Assembly: GCA_958352815.1 (NCBI GenBank)
Contig: CATWQA010000011.1
Coordinates: forward strand, 1 to 49,773
DNA from: an uncultured Eubacteriales bacterium
GTDB lineage: Bacteria; Bacillota; Clostridia; Monoglobales; Monoglobaceae
DNA length: 49,773 bases
Direction of reading: 5' to 3'
In this document: positions 7,952 to 16,189 of the stretch, in pieces
Layout of the letters: each line of letters begins with the position of its first letter
Position numbering within the stretch: the first letter of the stretch is position 1
The notes under the pieces: generated by a model
What the model saw: the letters and a program-made list of their open reading frames with translations, nothing else
Databases searched by the model: none
Told to the model about the DNA's origin: nothing
Position numbers and translations under genes: made by a program

Positions 7952-8800
7952 ATGTTTGCAGGATTTTTAAGCTCGGCGATAGACCAGATTTCCTTGCTGA
8001 GAGTTACCGACGCTGTTGATATTTGTATAGTTGCCGTAATAGTATACTTTGTGCTGAGGTTTATCAGAGACAGTCACACTTCAAGACTCCTAAAGGGCGT
8101 AATTATGATAATACTCGCCGTTCAGGTAGTGTATATGTTCAATCTCCACGTAACCTCGTACATTGTGAGCAAGTGTGCTCAGATAGGCGTTATCGCTCTG
8201 GTGGTAATATTTCAGCCGGAGCTGCGCCGCGCTCTTGACCAGGTGGGAAAGACATCATTCAGCGGCTGGCTGTCAAACGATACCGAAAGCCATACCAAAA
8301 CCCTTGAGACCATAAACGAAGTGGCTCACGCGGCTCAGGCAATGTCGAACACCAAAACCGGCGCTCTTATTGTGATTGAGCTGGGGGGCGACATTAACTC
8401 CCTGATAAGCTCCGGGATTAAGATAGACAGCGAGGTTTCCTCCGAGCTGCTTATCAACATATTTGTTCACAACACCCCTCTTCATGACGGGGCGGTTATC
8501 ATCAGGGAAAACAGGATTGCTCTTGCAACCTGCGTCCTGCCCCTTTCCCAAAATCCTCAGATTGCCAAGGAGCTTGGAACCAGGCACCGTGCGGGAATAG
8601 GAATTTCCGAGGAGGCAAACGTGGCTGTTGTTATCGTGTCGGAGGAGACGGGTAATATTTCTATTGCCCACAGGGGCTTGCTGACGAGAAACCTCACCGA
8701 GGAGAGCGTTAAGGACTTATTGTGCGAGCTTCTGGTGGAGGAAAGGGAGAGAAAGGCTCCCGCCCAGTTCAGAAACATATTCGGCAGGAGGGAGAAATAG
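7952..8800 (+). CDS. cdaA: Diadenylate cyclase CdaA (membrane c-di-AMP synthase)
   Basis: 282 residues. Three N-terminal membrane segments (about 15-95) precede a DisA_N-type cyclase domain. The catalytic signatures are LHDGAVII with D179 and GTRHRAGIG with R211-H212-R213. The enzyme joins two ATP molecules into c-di-AMP at the inner face of the membrane, controlling potassium uptake and wall homeostasis in Firmicutes. The gene is followed immediately by cdaR and, after one flavoprotein gene, by glmM, matching the well-known cdaA-cdaR-glmM cluster in which CdaR and GlmM modulate the cyclase. The ribosome binding site is GGAGGT ahead of ATG. Confidence 0.96.
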   Translation: MFAGFLSSAIDQISLLRVTDAVDICIVAVIVYFVLRFIRDSHTSRLLKGVIMIILAVQVVYMFNLHVTSYIVSKCAQIGVIALVVIFQPELRRALDQVGKTSFSGWLSNDTESHTKTLETINEVAHAAQAMSNTKTGALIVIELGGDINSLISSGIKIDSEVSSELLINIFVHNTPLHDGAVIIRENRIALATCVLPLSQNPQIAKELGTRHRAGIGISEEANVAVVIVSEETGNISIAHRGLLTRNLTEESVKDLLCELLVEERERKAPAQFRNIFGRREK

Positions 8801-8802
8801 TC

Positions 8803-9765
8803 ATGGATAAGATTTTGGCGAATAACACTCTCCTGAAAGTTGTCTCGGTAATAATTGCGATTGTAATGTGGGCGTATATTATAATCATAATCGACGCCCC
8901 CACGGAGAAAACCTTTAGAGAGGTTCCCATAACAACGGTGAATGAAAAGGTTTTCAGTGATAACGGATACTGTATCGAGCGGCTGTCGGTTCAGTCTGCC
9001 TCTGTGAAAATAGAGGGCAGCCGAAAGGTTATCTCGAAGTTCGATAACAGTAATATTTCCGCAAAGCTGGATTTTTCGGATGTGAATTACGCGAAGCTGT
9101 CAGAGGAAGGTGTTGTCACCGTGAACCTTACGGTGGAGTCCGAATTCGGCGAGGTGGTTGGGTTTACCCCTTCAACGGTTGATGTGCATATTGAAACCAC
9201 AAAATATAAGGACATTGAGGTCAAAAGCTCGATAATCGGCGAGACTATGGAGGGCTATGTGAACGGTGATATAAACCTGTCTCAGAATACGATCAGGATT
9301 TTCGGCGCTCAGTCTCATATTGACAGCGTGGCATACGCAGGGGTAAGCATGGATCTGATTAATACGGACTACTCGGCTTATACCGACGGCGTTTTAAGTC
9401 AGGATTGCAGCGTGAAGCTTTATGACGAAACCGGCAAGGAGGTTCAGGAAAAGGACAGCAAGTGGATATGGAACAACACTGCTACAATCAAGGCGGAATG
9501 CCCATTATACAAAAAGAAAAAGGTAAGGGTTGTTCCGAGTGTTGACGATAGTATTTCTGCGTCGTCTTTAAGATGCGAGCCCTCCACCGTTGAGATTTAC
9601 GGCGATAATGAGAATATCCAGAGTGTAAATCAGGTGAGAACCAAAACCATCAGCAGAGATGATTTCGGGGACGGAAATGAGATATGGTTGGAGCTTAATC
9701 TGCCCTCCTGGGCTAAGACTGTTGACAATGTGACGGAGGTCAAGGTTAGTGCAAATACTGATTAG
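8803..9765 (+). CDS. cdaR: CdaR, YbbR-domain regulator of CdaA
   Basis: 320 residues from ATG at 8803, two bases after the cdaA stop; GGAGGGAGAAATAG supplies the ribosome binding site inside the cdaA end. One N-terminal membrane segment (about 10-32) is followed by an extracytoplasmic region of repeated YbbR-type beta-rich domains, for example around FREVPITTVNEKVFSD and KKKVRVVPSVDDSI. It is known to bind and adjust the membrane cyclase CdaA. A longer reading from 8722 overlaps cdaA and adds a basic extension without homology, so it is not favoured. Confidence 0.92.
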   Translation: MDKILANNTLLKVVSVIIAIVMWAYIIIIIDAPTEKTFREVPITTVNEKVFSDNGYCIERLSVQSASVKIEGSRKVISKFDNSNISAKLDFSDVNYAKLSEEGVVTVNLTVESEFGEVVGFTPSTVDVHIETTKYKDIEVKSSIIGETMEGYVNGDINLSQNTIRIFGAQSHIDSVAYAGVSMDLINTDYSAYTDGVLSQDCSVKLYDETGKEVQEKDSKWIWNNTATIKAECPLYKKKKVRVVPSVDDSISASSLRCEPSTVEIYGDNENIQSVNQVRTKTISRDDFGDGNEIWLELNLPSWAKTVDNVTEVKVSANTD

Positions 9766-11314
9766 CAATATAAAAATGCCCGTAAAACATAAAATTGAAG
9801 ATGTTTTGCTTGCCGCGCAAACAATTGTGCGGCGGCATTGTATTTATGCCCGCAATTTTACGGTATACAAACAGTCGGTGGACGCAAGGCGAAAGTCGGA
9901 TGTGCACTATGTTTATTCCGTTGCCGCCGAGGTTGACGGAGCTCTTAAAACCGACGGGTTTAAAGATATTTCGGTTTTAACGGCGTCAGGCAGCCTTGAT
10001 ATAAAAAAGAAATCAATTTCGGACAGACCGATTGTAGTCGGCATGGGTCCCTGCGGGCTGTTTGCGGCGTACGTTCTTGCTTTGAGCGGAAATCCGCCGC
10101 TTATTATTGAGCGGGGCGCAAGGGTTGAGGAAAGGGTTAAGGCGGTAAACCGATTTTGGGAAGGCGGAGCCCTAAACCCTGATACAAACGTTCAGTTCGG
10201 CGAGGGCGGAGCCGGAACTTTTTCGGACGGTAAGCTGAACACCGGGCTCAAGGATAAGAGGCAGAGATTTATACTGAAAACCTTTGTTAAGTTCGGAGCT
10301 CCGGAGGATATTCTGTACAGGGCGAAGCCCCATATAGGAACCGATGAGCTGAGAGAGGTTCTTGTGAACATGAGAGCGGAGCTTTTGCGGCTGGGCTGTG
10401 AAATTGAGTTTAACACCCGCCTTACGGGAATAAAAATCGGAAACGGAAAAATAAGCGAGATAGAGCTAAACGGCAGCCGTTCACTTATGTGCTCCCATGT
10501 GTTTCTCGGAATAGGCCACAGCAGCCGAGACACCTATGAAATGCTGAGCCGTGCGGGAGTGGTATTTGAGCCCAAGCCCTTTGCGGCGGGAGTGAGGATT
10601 GAGCACGAGCAGAGCTTTATAGGCAGGGCACAGTACGGCGAGGTGTGGCAGGAGCTGCCTGCAGCGGACTATAAGCTGGTATATAACGGCAAGGACAGAA
10701 GCTGCTATTCCTTTTGCATGTGCCCCGGAGGATATGTGGTAAACGCCTCCTCTGAGGAGGGGCAGCTTGTAGTAAACGGTATGAGCAATCACGACCGCGG
10801 CGGGGAAAACGCCAACAGTGCACTGGTGGTCAGCGTTCGCCCTGAGGATTTTAAGGGGGACAGCCCCCTTGCAGGAATTGAGTTTCAGAGGAAGTATGAG
10901 CGTTTGGCGTTCACTCTGGGCGGCGGGGATTACACCGCACCCATTCAGCTTGCGAGGGACTTTGCAGCGGGGCGGAAGTCAACAGAGCTTGGGAACGTGA
11001 CCCCGAGCTACACGGGAAAGACGCGGCTTGCCGACCTGAATAATTGCCTGCCAGAGTTTATCTCAAAAGCCTTGCGAGAGGGGCTTTTAAGCTTTGAGCA
11101 TAAGATAGGCGGATTTTTGACGGGAGACGGTGTTCTGACCGGAATAGAGACCAGAACCTCCGCCCCTGTGAGAATATTGAGAGACGAGAACTTTCAGGCG
11201 TTGGGAGTTGACGGTCTGTATCCAATAGGCGAGGGAGCGGGCTATGCGGGAGGCATAGTCAGCGCAGCTCTTGACGGAATAAAGGCGGCTTTGGCGGTTG
11301 TTGACAGGGCTTAA
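9749..11314 (+). CDS. FAD-dependent dehydrogenase of the COG2509 type
   Basis: 521 residues from a GTG start at 9749 (GGAGG nine bases upstream), overlapping cdaR by 17 bases, so translation is probably coupled. The FAD-binding start GMGPCGLFAAYVLALSG is at about residues 91-108, after an N-terminal extension of 90 residues typical of this family. QFGEGGAGTFSDGKLNTG and the C-terminal YPIGEGAGYAGGIVSAALDG are family signatures. The substrate is not established for these uncharacterised flavoproteins. The gene sits inside the cdaA-cdaR-glmM cluster, which hints at a cell-envelope or aminosugar-linked redox role; that is inference. Confidence 0.85.
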   Translation: MQILISNIKMPVKHKIEDVLLAAQTIVRRHCIYARNFTVYKQSVDARRKSDVHYVYSVAAEVDGALKTDGFKDISVLTASGSLDIKKKSISDRPIVVGMGPCGLFAAYVLALSGNPPLIIERGARVEERVKAVNRFWEGGALNPDTNVQFGEGGAGTFSDGKLNTGLKDKRQRFILKTFVKFGAPEDILYRAKPHIGTDELREVLVNMRAELLRLGCEIEFNTRLTGIKIGNGKISEIELNGSRSLMCSHVFLGIGHSSRDTYEMLSRAGVVFEPKPFAAGVRIEHEQSFIGRAQYGEVWQELPAADYKLVYNGKDRSCYSFCMCPGGYVVNASSEEGQLVVNGMSNHDRGGENANSALVVSVRPEDFKGDSPLAGIEFQRKYERLAFTLGGGDYTAPIQLARDFAAGRKSTELGNVTPSYTGKTRLADLNNCLPEFISKALREGLLSFEHKIGGFLTGDGVLTGIETRTSAPVRILRDENFQALGVDGLYPIGEGAGYAGGIVSAALDGIKAALAVVDRA

Positions 11315-11333
11315 TATATATTAATATTATTGT

Positions 11334-11362
11334 TTGACAAAATTACGCTAATAGCGTATAAT
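11334..11362 (+). promoter_or_regulatory. Consensus sigma-A promoter ahead of glmM
   Basis: Perfect TTGACA (11334-11339), 17 bases, perfect TATAAT (11357-11362). Transcription would start near 11369, leaving a leader of about 315 bases before glmM at 11686 that is filled by an intergenic repeat element. Confidence 0.85.
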
Positions 11363-11474
11363 GTAATTATAGTGTATTTATCAAGCTGTTGGAGAATACT
11401 TTATCGTCTGCAGACGGTGTCTGAGGGGTGAGGATATGCCCCAAACTCTCATATGTGCAATTGTGCGCCTTATA

Positions 11475-11640
11475 ATTTTGATAAAGGCTTTGGCTACATT
11501 GCCGCCGCGGCTTGGTAGGTCTCCCAAAAATCGAAGATTTTTGGGAAGGAGGAGGAGCAAGGGAGCAGGCGAATGTTTTTCTTGTCAAAGAAAAACGGAG
11601 CTTAGCGAACTTTGCTCCGACGAAAAGGCAAAGCCTTTGT
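11475..11640 (+). repeat. Hairpin repeat element, variant with a longer centre, inside the glmM leader
   Basis: It starts with ATTTTGATAAAGGCTTTG (11475-11492) and ends with CAAAGCCTTTGT (11629-11640), the terminal inverted repeats of the 95-bp elements at 43264 and 47309. The centre differs: it carries a hairpin on CCCAAAAATCGAAGATTTTT and the string GGAGCAAGGGAGCAGGCG, which also occurs in reverse complement at about 24345-24360. No gene is supported here. Confidence 0.7.
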
Positions 11641-11685
11641 ATTAAATTTGTATTAAATTATAGAGATATTTTTTGGAGGATTGTT

Positions 11686-13041
11686 ATGGGTAGATTGTTC
11701 GGTACAGACGGTGTCAGAGGAGTTGCTAATAAGGAACTGACTCCCGAATTGGCGTTTAAGATAGGAAAAGCGGGGGCGTATGTCCTCACCGACGCGGAGC
11801 ATTCCAAGCCGAGAATTTTGGTTGGCAGAGACACGCGTATTTCAGGGGGCATTTTGGAAAGCGCGCTGGTTGCGGGAATATGCAGCGTTGGCGCTGAGGC
11901 TGTTATAGCGGGGGTTATACCCACGCCTGCCATTGCGTATTTGGTGAGAAGCGAGGGCTTTGATGCGGGCGTCATGATTTCTGCGTCCCATAACCCCTTT
12001 GAGCACAACGGAATTAAGTATTTCAGCGGCTCGGGCTATAAGCTCAGCGATGAGATTGAGGAGAGAATAGAGGGTATTATTCTCGATAATTCCGAGGAGG
12101 TGTCTGCGCCTGTGGGTGCGGATATAGGTCACATAACCTATGACGACACTCTCGTGGATAAGTATATTGATTTTGCAAAGAGCACCTGCGGCGCTGATTT
12201 AAGCGGCGTTAAGATTGCTATCGACTGCGCCAACGGCGCGTCAAGCGTGACGGCGGAAAAAGCCCTAAAGGGTTTGGGGGCGGAGGTTGCGGTAATCCAC
12301 AACAAGCCCAACGGCGTGAACATAAACGACAACTGCGGCTCCACTCATATGGAGGACTTAATGCGGTTTACCCGTGAGAGCGGGGCGGACATAGGCTTGG
12401 CGTTTGACGGCGATGCGGACAGAGTTCTGGCGGTTGACGAGAACGGCGAGATGATTGACGGCGACAAGATTATGGCAATAATAGCTCTTGATATGAAGGA
12501 AAACGGCAAGCTGCCCGACAACACTGTTGTTGCCACGGTGATGAGCAACCTGGGATTTTTCGTTATGGGCAAGGAGCATGGTCTTAACATAAAGCGCACC
12601 AAGGTTGGCGATAGATACGTGCTTGAGGAAATGCTCAAGGACAACCATCTGATAGGCGGAGAGCAGTCGGGGCACGTTATTTTGCTGGAGCATAACACAA
12701 CGGGAGACGGTTTGGTAACGGGCATTCAGCTTGTTTCGGTAGTCAAGAAGTCGGGAAAGAAGGCTTCGGAGCTTGCCTCTGTGATGCAGGTGTACCCTCA
12801 GGTGCTCATCAACGCCAAGGTTAAGAACGAGCTTAAAAACGAGGAAAATTACATGAAGTTCCCCGAAATCAGAGAGGGAATAAAGAAGCTTGAGGATGAG
12901 TTTAAGGACAGCGGCAGAGTGCTCATTCGTCCCTCGGGAACAGAGCCCCTTGTAAGGGTGATGATTGAGGGCAAGGACGAGGAGCTGATTGAAAAGAGAG
13001 CCCGGGAGCTTGCCGACCTGTTTGAAGAAAAACTTAACTAA
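11686..13041 (+). CDS. glmM: Phosphoglucosamine mutase
   Basis: 451 residues from ATG at 11686, with TTGGAGG upstream. The N-terminal GTDGVRGVAN, the active-site serine S101 in ISASHNPFEHNG, the metal-binding loop FDGDADR and the C-terminal phosphate-binding RPSGTEPLVRV are all intact. It converts glucosamine-6-phosphate to glucosamine-1-phosphate for UDP-GlcNAc and peptidoglycan. In Firmicutes GlmM also binds and inhibits CdaA, whose gene is upstream in the same cluster. The ORF can be read further upstream to 11512 but that part is repeat-derived sequence. Confidence 0.96.
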   Translation: MGRLFGTDGVRGVANKELTPELAFKIGKAGAYVLTDAEHSKPRILVGRDTRISGGILESALVAGICSVGAEAVIAGVIPTPAIAYLVRSEGFDAGVMISASHNPFEHNGIKYFSGSGYKLSDEIEERIEGIILDNSEEVSAPVGADIGHITYDDTLVDKYIDFAKSTCGADLSGVKIAIDCANGASSVTAEKALKGLGAEVAVIHNKPNGVNINDNCGSTHMEDLMRFTRESGADIGLAFDGDADRVLAVDENGEMIDGDKIMAIIALDMKENGKLPDNTVVATVMSNLGFFVMGKEHGLNIKRTKVGDRYVLEEMLKDNHLIGGEQSGHVILLEHNTTGDGLVTGIQLVSVVKKSGKKASELASVMQVYPQVLINAKVKNELKNEENYMKFPEIREGIKKLEDEFKDSGRVLIRPSGTEPLVRVMIEGKDEELIEKRARELADLFEEKLN

Positions 13042-13070
13042 CAACAACTATTTGAAAAGAGGAAGCATAA

Positions 13071-14165
13071 ATGAAATTAGGAATTGTAGGTTTACCCAAC
13101 GTTGGAAAGAGCACCCTGTTCAACGCCATAACTCAGGCGGGGGCAGAGTCTGCCAACTATCCCTTTTGTACCATTGAGCCCAACGTGGGCACGGTGCTTG
13201 TGCCGGACTCCAGAATAGACGCCCTTGCGGAAATGTACGACCCGGACAAAATTACCTATGCGGTTATTGAGTTTGTGGACATAGCGGGCTTGGTTAAAGG
13301 CGCTAGCAAGGGCGAGGGACTGGGCAACAAGTTTTTGTCCAACATTCGTGAGGTTGACGCGGTTGTTCACGTTGTGAGAGCCTTTGAGGACAGCAATATT
13401 GTTCACGTGGACGGAAGCGTTGACCCTGTTCGGGATATTGAGACTATTAATTATGAGCTGATTATGTCGGACTTGGAAATTCTGGACAGAAGAATTGACA
13501 AGATTATGAAGTCCATAAGGGGCGGCGAGAAGAAGTATCTGGCGCATCAGGAGTTTTATGAGAGACTAAAGGCTCATTTGGAAAACGGAAAGACAGCCCG
13601 CTCAATGGATATGACAGATGATGAGCTTGCCATGCTTGACGAGGTTTCTCTTCTGACTTTAAAGCCGGTAATCTATGCCGCCAACGTTTCGGAGGACGAC
13701 TATGCAAACGAGGACGATAACGAGTTTGTTAAGCAGATAAAGGAATACGCAAAGGACGACAAGGCAGAGGTTATGGTTATCTCCGCAAAAATCGAGGAGG
13801 AAATAGCCGGCCTTGATAAGGACGAAAAGCAGATGTTCTTGGATGAGCTGGGCGCGGGAGAATCGGGTCTTGATAAGCTGATTAAGGCGAGTTACAGTCT
13901 GCTGGGGCTTATAAGCTACCTGACAGCTGGAAAGCCCGAGGTCAGAGCCTGGACGATTAAGAAAGGCACAAAGGCTCCCCAAGCGGCGGGAAAAATCCAT
14001 ACCGACTTTGAGAGGGGCTTTATCAGAGCCGAGGTTGTTCATTTTGATGACCTTATGAAGTGCGGAGGAATGAACGCAGCCAAGGAAAAGGGTTTGGTTC
14101 GTTCAGAGGGAAAGGAATATGTTATGAAGGACGGAGATATAGTTCTGTTCAGATTTAATGTATAG
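13071..14165 (+). CDS. ychF: Obg-like ATPase YchF
   Basis: 364 residues, the usual length. The P-loop is GLPNVGKST near the N-terminus, followed by DIAGLVKGASKGEGLGN as G3 and NVSEDD in the position of the altered G4 motif that gives this family ATP rather than GTP specificity. The C-terminal TGS domain ends in DGDIVLFRFNV. It is a cytosolic ATPase associated with the ribosome and the oxidative stress response. It lies 29 bases after glmM and is probably read with it. GAGGA upstream of ATG is the ribosome binding site. Confidence 0.96.
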   Translation: MKLGIVGLPNVGKSTLFNAITQAGAESANYPFCTIEPNVGTVLVPDSRIDALAEMYDPDKITYAVIEFVDIAGLVKGASKGEGLGNKFLSNIREVDAVVHVVRAFEDSNIVHVDGSVDPVRDIETINYELIMSDLEILDRRIDKIMKSIRGGEKKYLAHQEFYERLKAHLENGKTARSMDMTDDELAMLDEVSLLTLKPVIYAANVSEDDYANEDDNEFVKQIKEYAKDDKAEVMVISAKIEEEIAGLDKDEKQMFLDELGAGESGLDKLIKASYSLLGLISYLTAGKPEVRAWTIKKGTKAPQAAGKIHTDFERGFIRAEVVHFDDLMKCGGMNAAKEKGLVRSEGKEYVMKDGDIVLFRFNV

Positions 14166-14168
14166 TTT

Positions 14169-14216
14169 TATCCGCCCACGTTAAGAGTAGTTTAAAACGG
14201 TTTGTGGGCAGAAAGG
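14169..14216 (+). promoter_or_regulatory. 48-nt structured leader element, copy A
   Basis: TATCCGCCCACG, 22 variable bases, then TGTGGGCAGAAAGG. GCCCAC pairs with GTGGGC, and the final AAAGG forms part of the ribosome binding site of the zinc-ribbon gene at 14228. An element with the same length, ends and spacing sits at 19220-19267 before murD. There is no T run, so it is not an ordinary terminator. I do not recognise it as a named RNA family. Confidence 0.6.
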
Positions 14217-14227
14217 TGGTAAAGTTT

Positions 14228-14683
14228 ATGGATATTTTAGAAAATGTTAAAAGTGCATTGGGCTCTGCCGCTCAGAGTGTTGTTAAGAAGTCGGGGGAGG
14301 TTGTGGGCTATTCCAAGATTAAGTACACAATCTATGACCTAAACGGCGAAATTAAGGAGCTCTATCAAAAGATCGGCAAAAAGGTTTATGCGAGCTTTGA
14401 GAGCGACTCACCTGTCGACGAGGAGATAAAGGAGCTCTGCGAGAAGATTAAGGATAAGAAGGAGCACCTTGAGTCCCTGGAGGAACAGCTGGAGTCCTAC
14501 AAGTCGGTTGTAAAGTGCCGTAACTGCGGAAAGTCGGTAAAATCCGAGTGCTCATACTGCCCTCACTGCGGCGAGAAGCTGTCTGTTGAGGCGGAGGCGG
14601 AGTTCTGCTCAAACGGGTACTACACCGCTTCAAGCACAGAGCCTGTAGACGATGAGCCCGACGCTCCTACGGCAGAGGAGTAA
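14228..14683 (+). CDS. Coiled-coil zinc-ribbon protein, unknown function
   Basis: 151 residues from ATG at 14228, chosen because AAAGGTGG lies eight bases upstream; a GTG at 14204 falls inside the structured leader. Residues about 35-95 are charged and helical, probably a coiled coil (EEIKELCEKIKDKKEHLESL). A treble Cys pattern follows, CRNCG and CPHCG, a one-zinc ribbon, and then an acidic low-complexity tail. Small proteins of this design are common in Clostridia, but no function is established. It starts the block that continues into the CobK-like gene three bases downstream. Confidence 0.75.
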   Translation: MDILENVKSALGSAAQSVVKKSGEVVGYSKIKYTIYDLNGEIKELYQKIGKKVYASFESDSPVDEEIKELCEKIKDKKEHLESLEEQLESYKSVVKCRNCGKSVKSECSYCPHCGEKLSVEAEAEFCSNGYYTASSTEPVDDEPDAPTAEE

Positions 14684-14686
14684 AAA

Positions 14687-15526
14687 ATGTTTCTTGTTAT
14701 TTCGGACGGCGGCAGCAGGACAAGAGAGGTCAGTCAATTCCTGGACGCCTGCGGAGCGGAGTATATGTTCCACTTCTCTAAGTTTTCCGACGCGGGGGAG
14801 TTCGGCAAAGGCGACGTTATTGTGGGAAAGCTGAGCTATAGGAGCTTAATGCGCACCGTTAGGAGAAACCGAATAAATGCCATTATTGACGTTGTCGGCG
14901 CGCCCGAGGCGTACGAATCCCTGGTGGCAAAAAGCGTGGCTTTTGAGCTTGGCATAATCCTAATAAAGCTGATACCGCCTGTTTTGCCTATGGATAGGGC
15001 TTACGCCGAGAGTATAAATAAAAATTTCAGCGTGGTCTATTCCTATAAGGCAATAGCCGCAAAGATAAATAACACGGTGGGCAATGCTGTGTTTTTCACA
15101 AAGCCGTACACCGCTGCGATAATTGCCGAGTCAGTTTTTGATTTGAATGATTTGTATGCGCCCATAGCCTCGGGAGCCGAGTTTGACGTTGACTTGGCTC
15201 TTGAGTTCGGCATACCTATTATGAACGTTAAGGATTTTGACGGCTTCAGCGGGGTTGACGGCATAAAAAATGTTTTGGACAGCACCGAAGCGAAGATATT
15301 GGTTACCGACAGCGCCTGTGAGGCGGCGGAGAAGCTGGAAGCCGCAGCGCAAAGCGGGGCGGAGGTTATTTTCACCCAGAACACGGGCTATGAATACGAG
15401 CATATTTTTGACGATTACGGCAGTCTTGCCGAGTTCATGGCGGAAATGAGGCTGATTGGGACGTCAGAGCCACCTGCCGAGGAACAGAGCCAACCTGAGA
15501 ATAATACAGAGGAATACGAGGAATAA
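14687..15526 (+). CDS. Protein with weak resemblance to CobK/CbiJ precorrin reductases
   Basis: 279 residues. The N-terminal SDGGSRTREVSQFL, the central NAIIDVVGAPEAYESLVAKS and the following IKLIPP run in the same order as GGTxEA, VIDATHPFA and the xRP segment of precorrin-6A reductases, and NAVFFTKPYTAAII matches the later nucleotide-domain strand. The key residues are not conserved well, so the enzymatic activity is doubtful. No other cobalamin genes are in the window. The last 25 residues are acidic and disordered. It lies between the zinc-ribbon gene and cmk with gaps of three bases, so it belongs to this operon. Treat as a CobK-fold protein of unknown role. Confidence 0.5.
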   Translation: MFLVISDGGSRTREVSQFLDACGAEYMFHFSKFSDAGEFGKGDVIVGKLSYRSLMRTVRRNRINAIIDVVGAPEAYESLVAKSVAFELGIILIKLIPPVLPMDRAYAESINKNFSVVYSYKAIAAKINNTVGNAVFFTKPYTAAIIAESVFDLNDLYAPIASGAEFDVDLALEFGIPIMNVKDFDGFSGVDGIKNVLDSTEAKILVTDSACEAAEKLEAAAQSGAEVIFTQNTGYEYEHIFDDYGSLAEFMAEMRLIGTSEPPAEEQSQPENNTEEYEE

Positions 15527-15529
15527 GAG

Positions 15530-16189
15530 ATGAAAATAGCGATAGACGGTCCGGCAGGAGCGGGAAAGAGCACAATTTCCAAAGCGATTGCCAAAAAGCT
15601 CAACTATGTTTATATTGACACCGGCGCCATGTACAGAAGCGTAGGTCTTGCCGCTCTGCAGCAGGGGCTTGACGCAAGGAGCGAGGAACAGGTTGCGGGA
15701 ATATTGGGCTCTGTTTCCATTGATATAAAGAATGAGCCCGAGGGACCAAGGTTTTACTTAAACGGCAGCGACGTTACCGAGAAAATCCGCGAGCCGCAAG
15801 TTTCCATGGCGGCGTCTGACGTGGCGGTTATTCCGGCGGTCAGGCTTAAACTGGTGGAGCTTCAAAGAGCCCTGGCGAACAAAACCGATGTGGTTATGGA
15901 CGGTCGGGACATAGGCACTTACGTCCTGCCCGACGCAGAGCTGAAAATCTTTCTCACCGCCTCTTTAGAGGAGCGGGCGAGACGGAGATATGAGGAGCTG
16001 CTTGCCAAGGGCGCCGAGGCGGATTTTGAAAGCGTCAAGGCGGAAATGCTGTCTCGGGATAAGAACGACAGCGAGAGGGCTTTTGCGCCCCTAAGACAGG
16101 CTGAGGACGCAGTCTGCGTTGACACCACAGGCATGGACATAGAACAGGTTATTGAAGAAATATACGGTCTTGTTGAGGAGAGAAGATAA
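15530..16189 (+). CDS. cmk: Cytidylate kinase
   Basis: 219 residues, normal length. IAIDGPAGAGKST is the P-loop, YIDTGAMYR the nucleotide-binding motif, VVMDGRDIGTYVLPDA the CMP-binding region and SRDKNDSERAFAPL the lid. It phosphorylates CMP and dCMP in the cytosol. The stop codon overlaps the plsC start as TAATG, so the two are translationally coupled. The cmk-plsC-ispH-S1 order is a familiar arrangement in Clostridia. Confidence 0.96.
   Translation: MKIAIDGPAGAGKSTISKAIAKKLNYVYIDTGAMYRSVGLAALQQGLDARSEEQVAGILGSVSIDIKNEPEGPRFYLNGSDVTEKIREPQVSMAASDVAVIPAVRLKLVELQRALANKTDVVMDGRDIGTYVLPDAELKIFLTASLEERARRRYEELLAKGAEADFESVKAEMLSRDKNDSERAFAPLRQAEDAVCVDTTGMDIEQVIEEIYGLVEERR

Noticed and set aside
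11340..11685. glmM leader considered as a glmS-type ribozyme or other named riboswitch
   Set aside because: No core elements of that ribozyme are visible, and the sequence is explained by the dispersed hairpin repeat.
14169..14216. The 48-nt element considered as an ordinary terminator of ychF
   Set aside because: No T run follows the stem, and the same element stands behind an independent terminator before murD.
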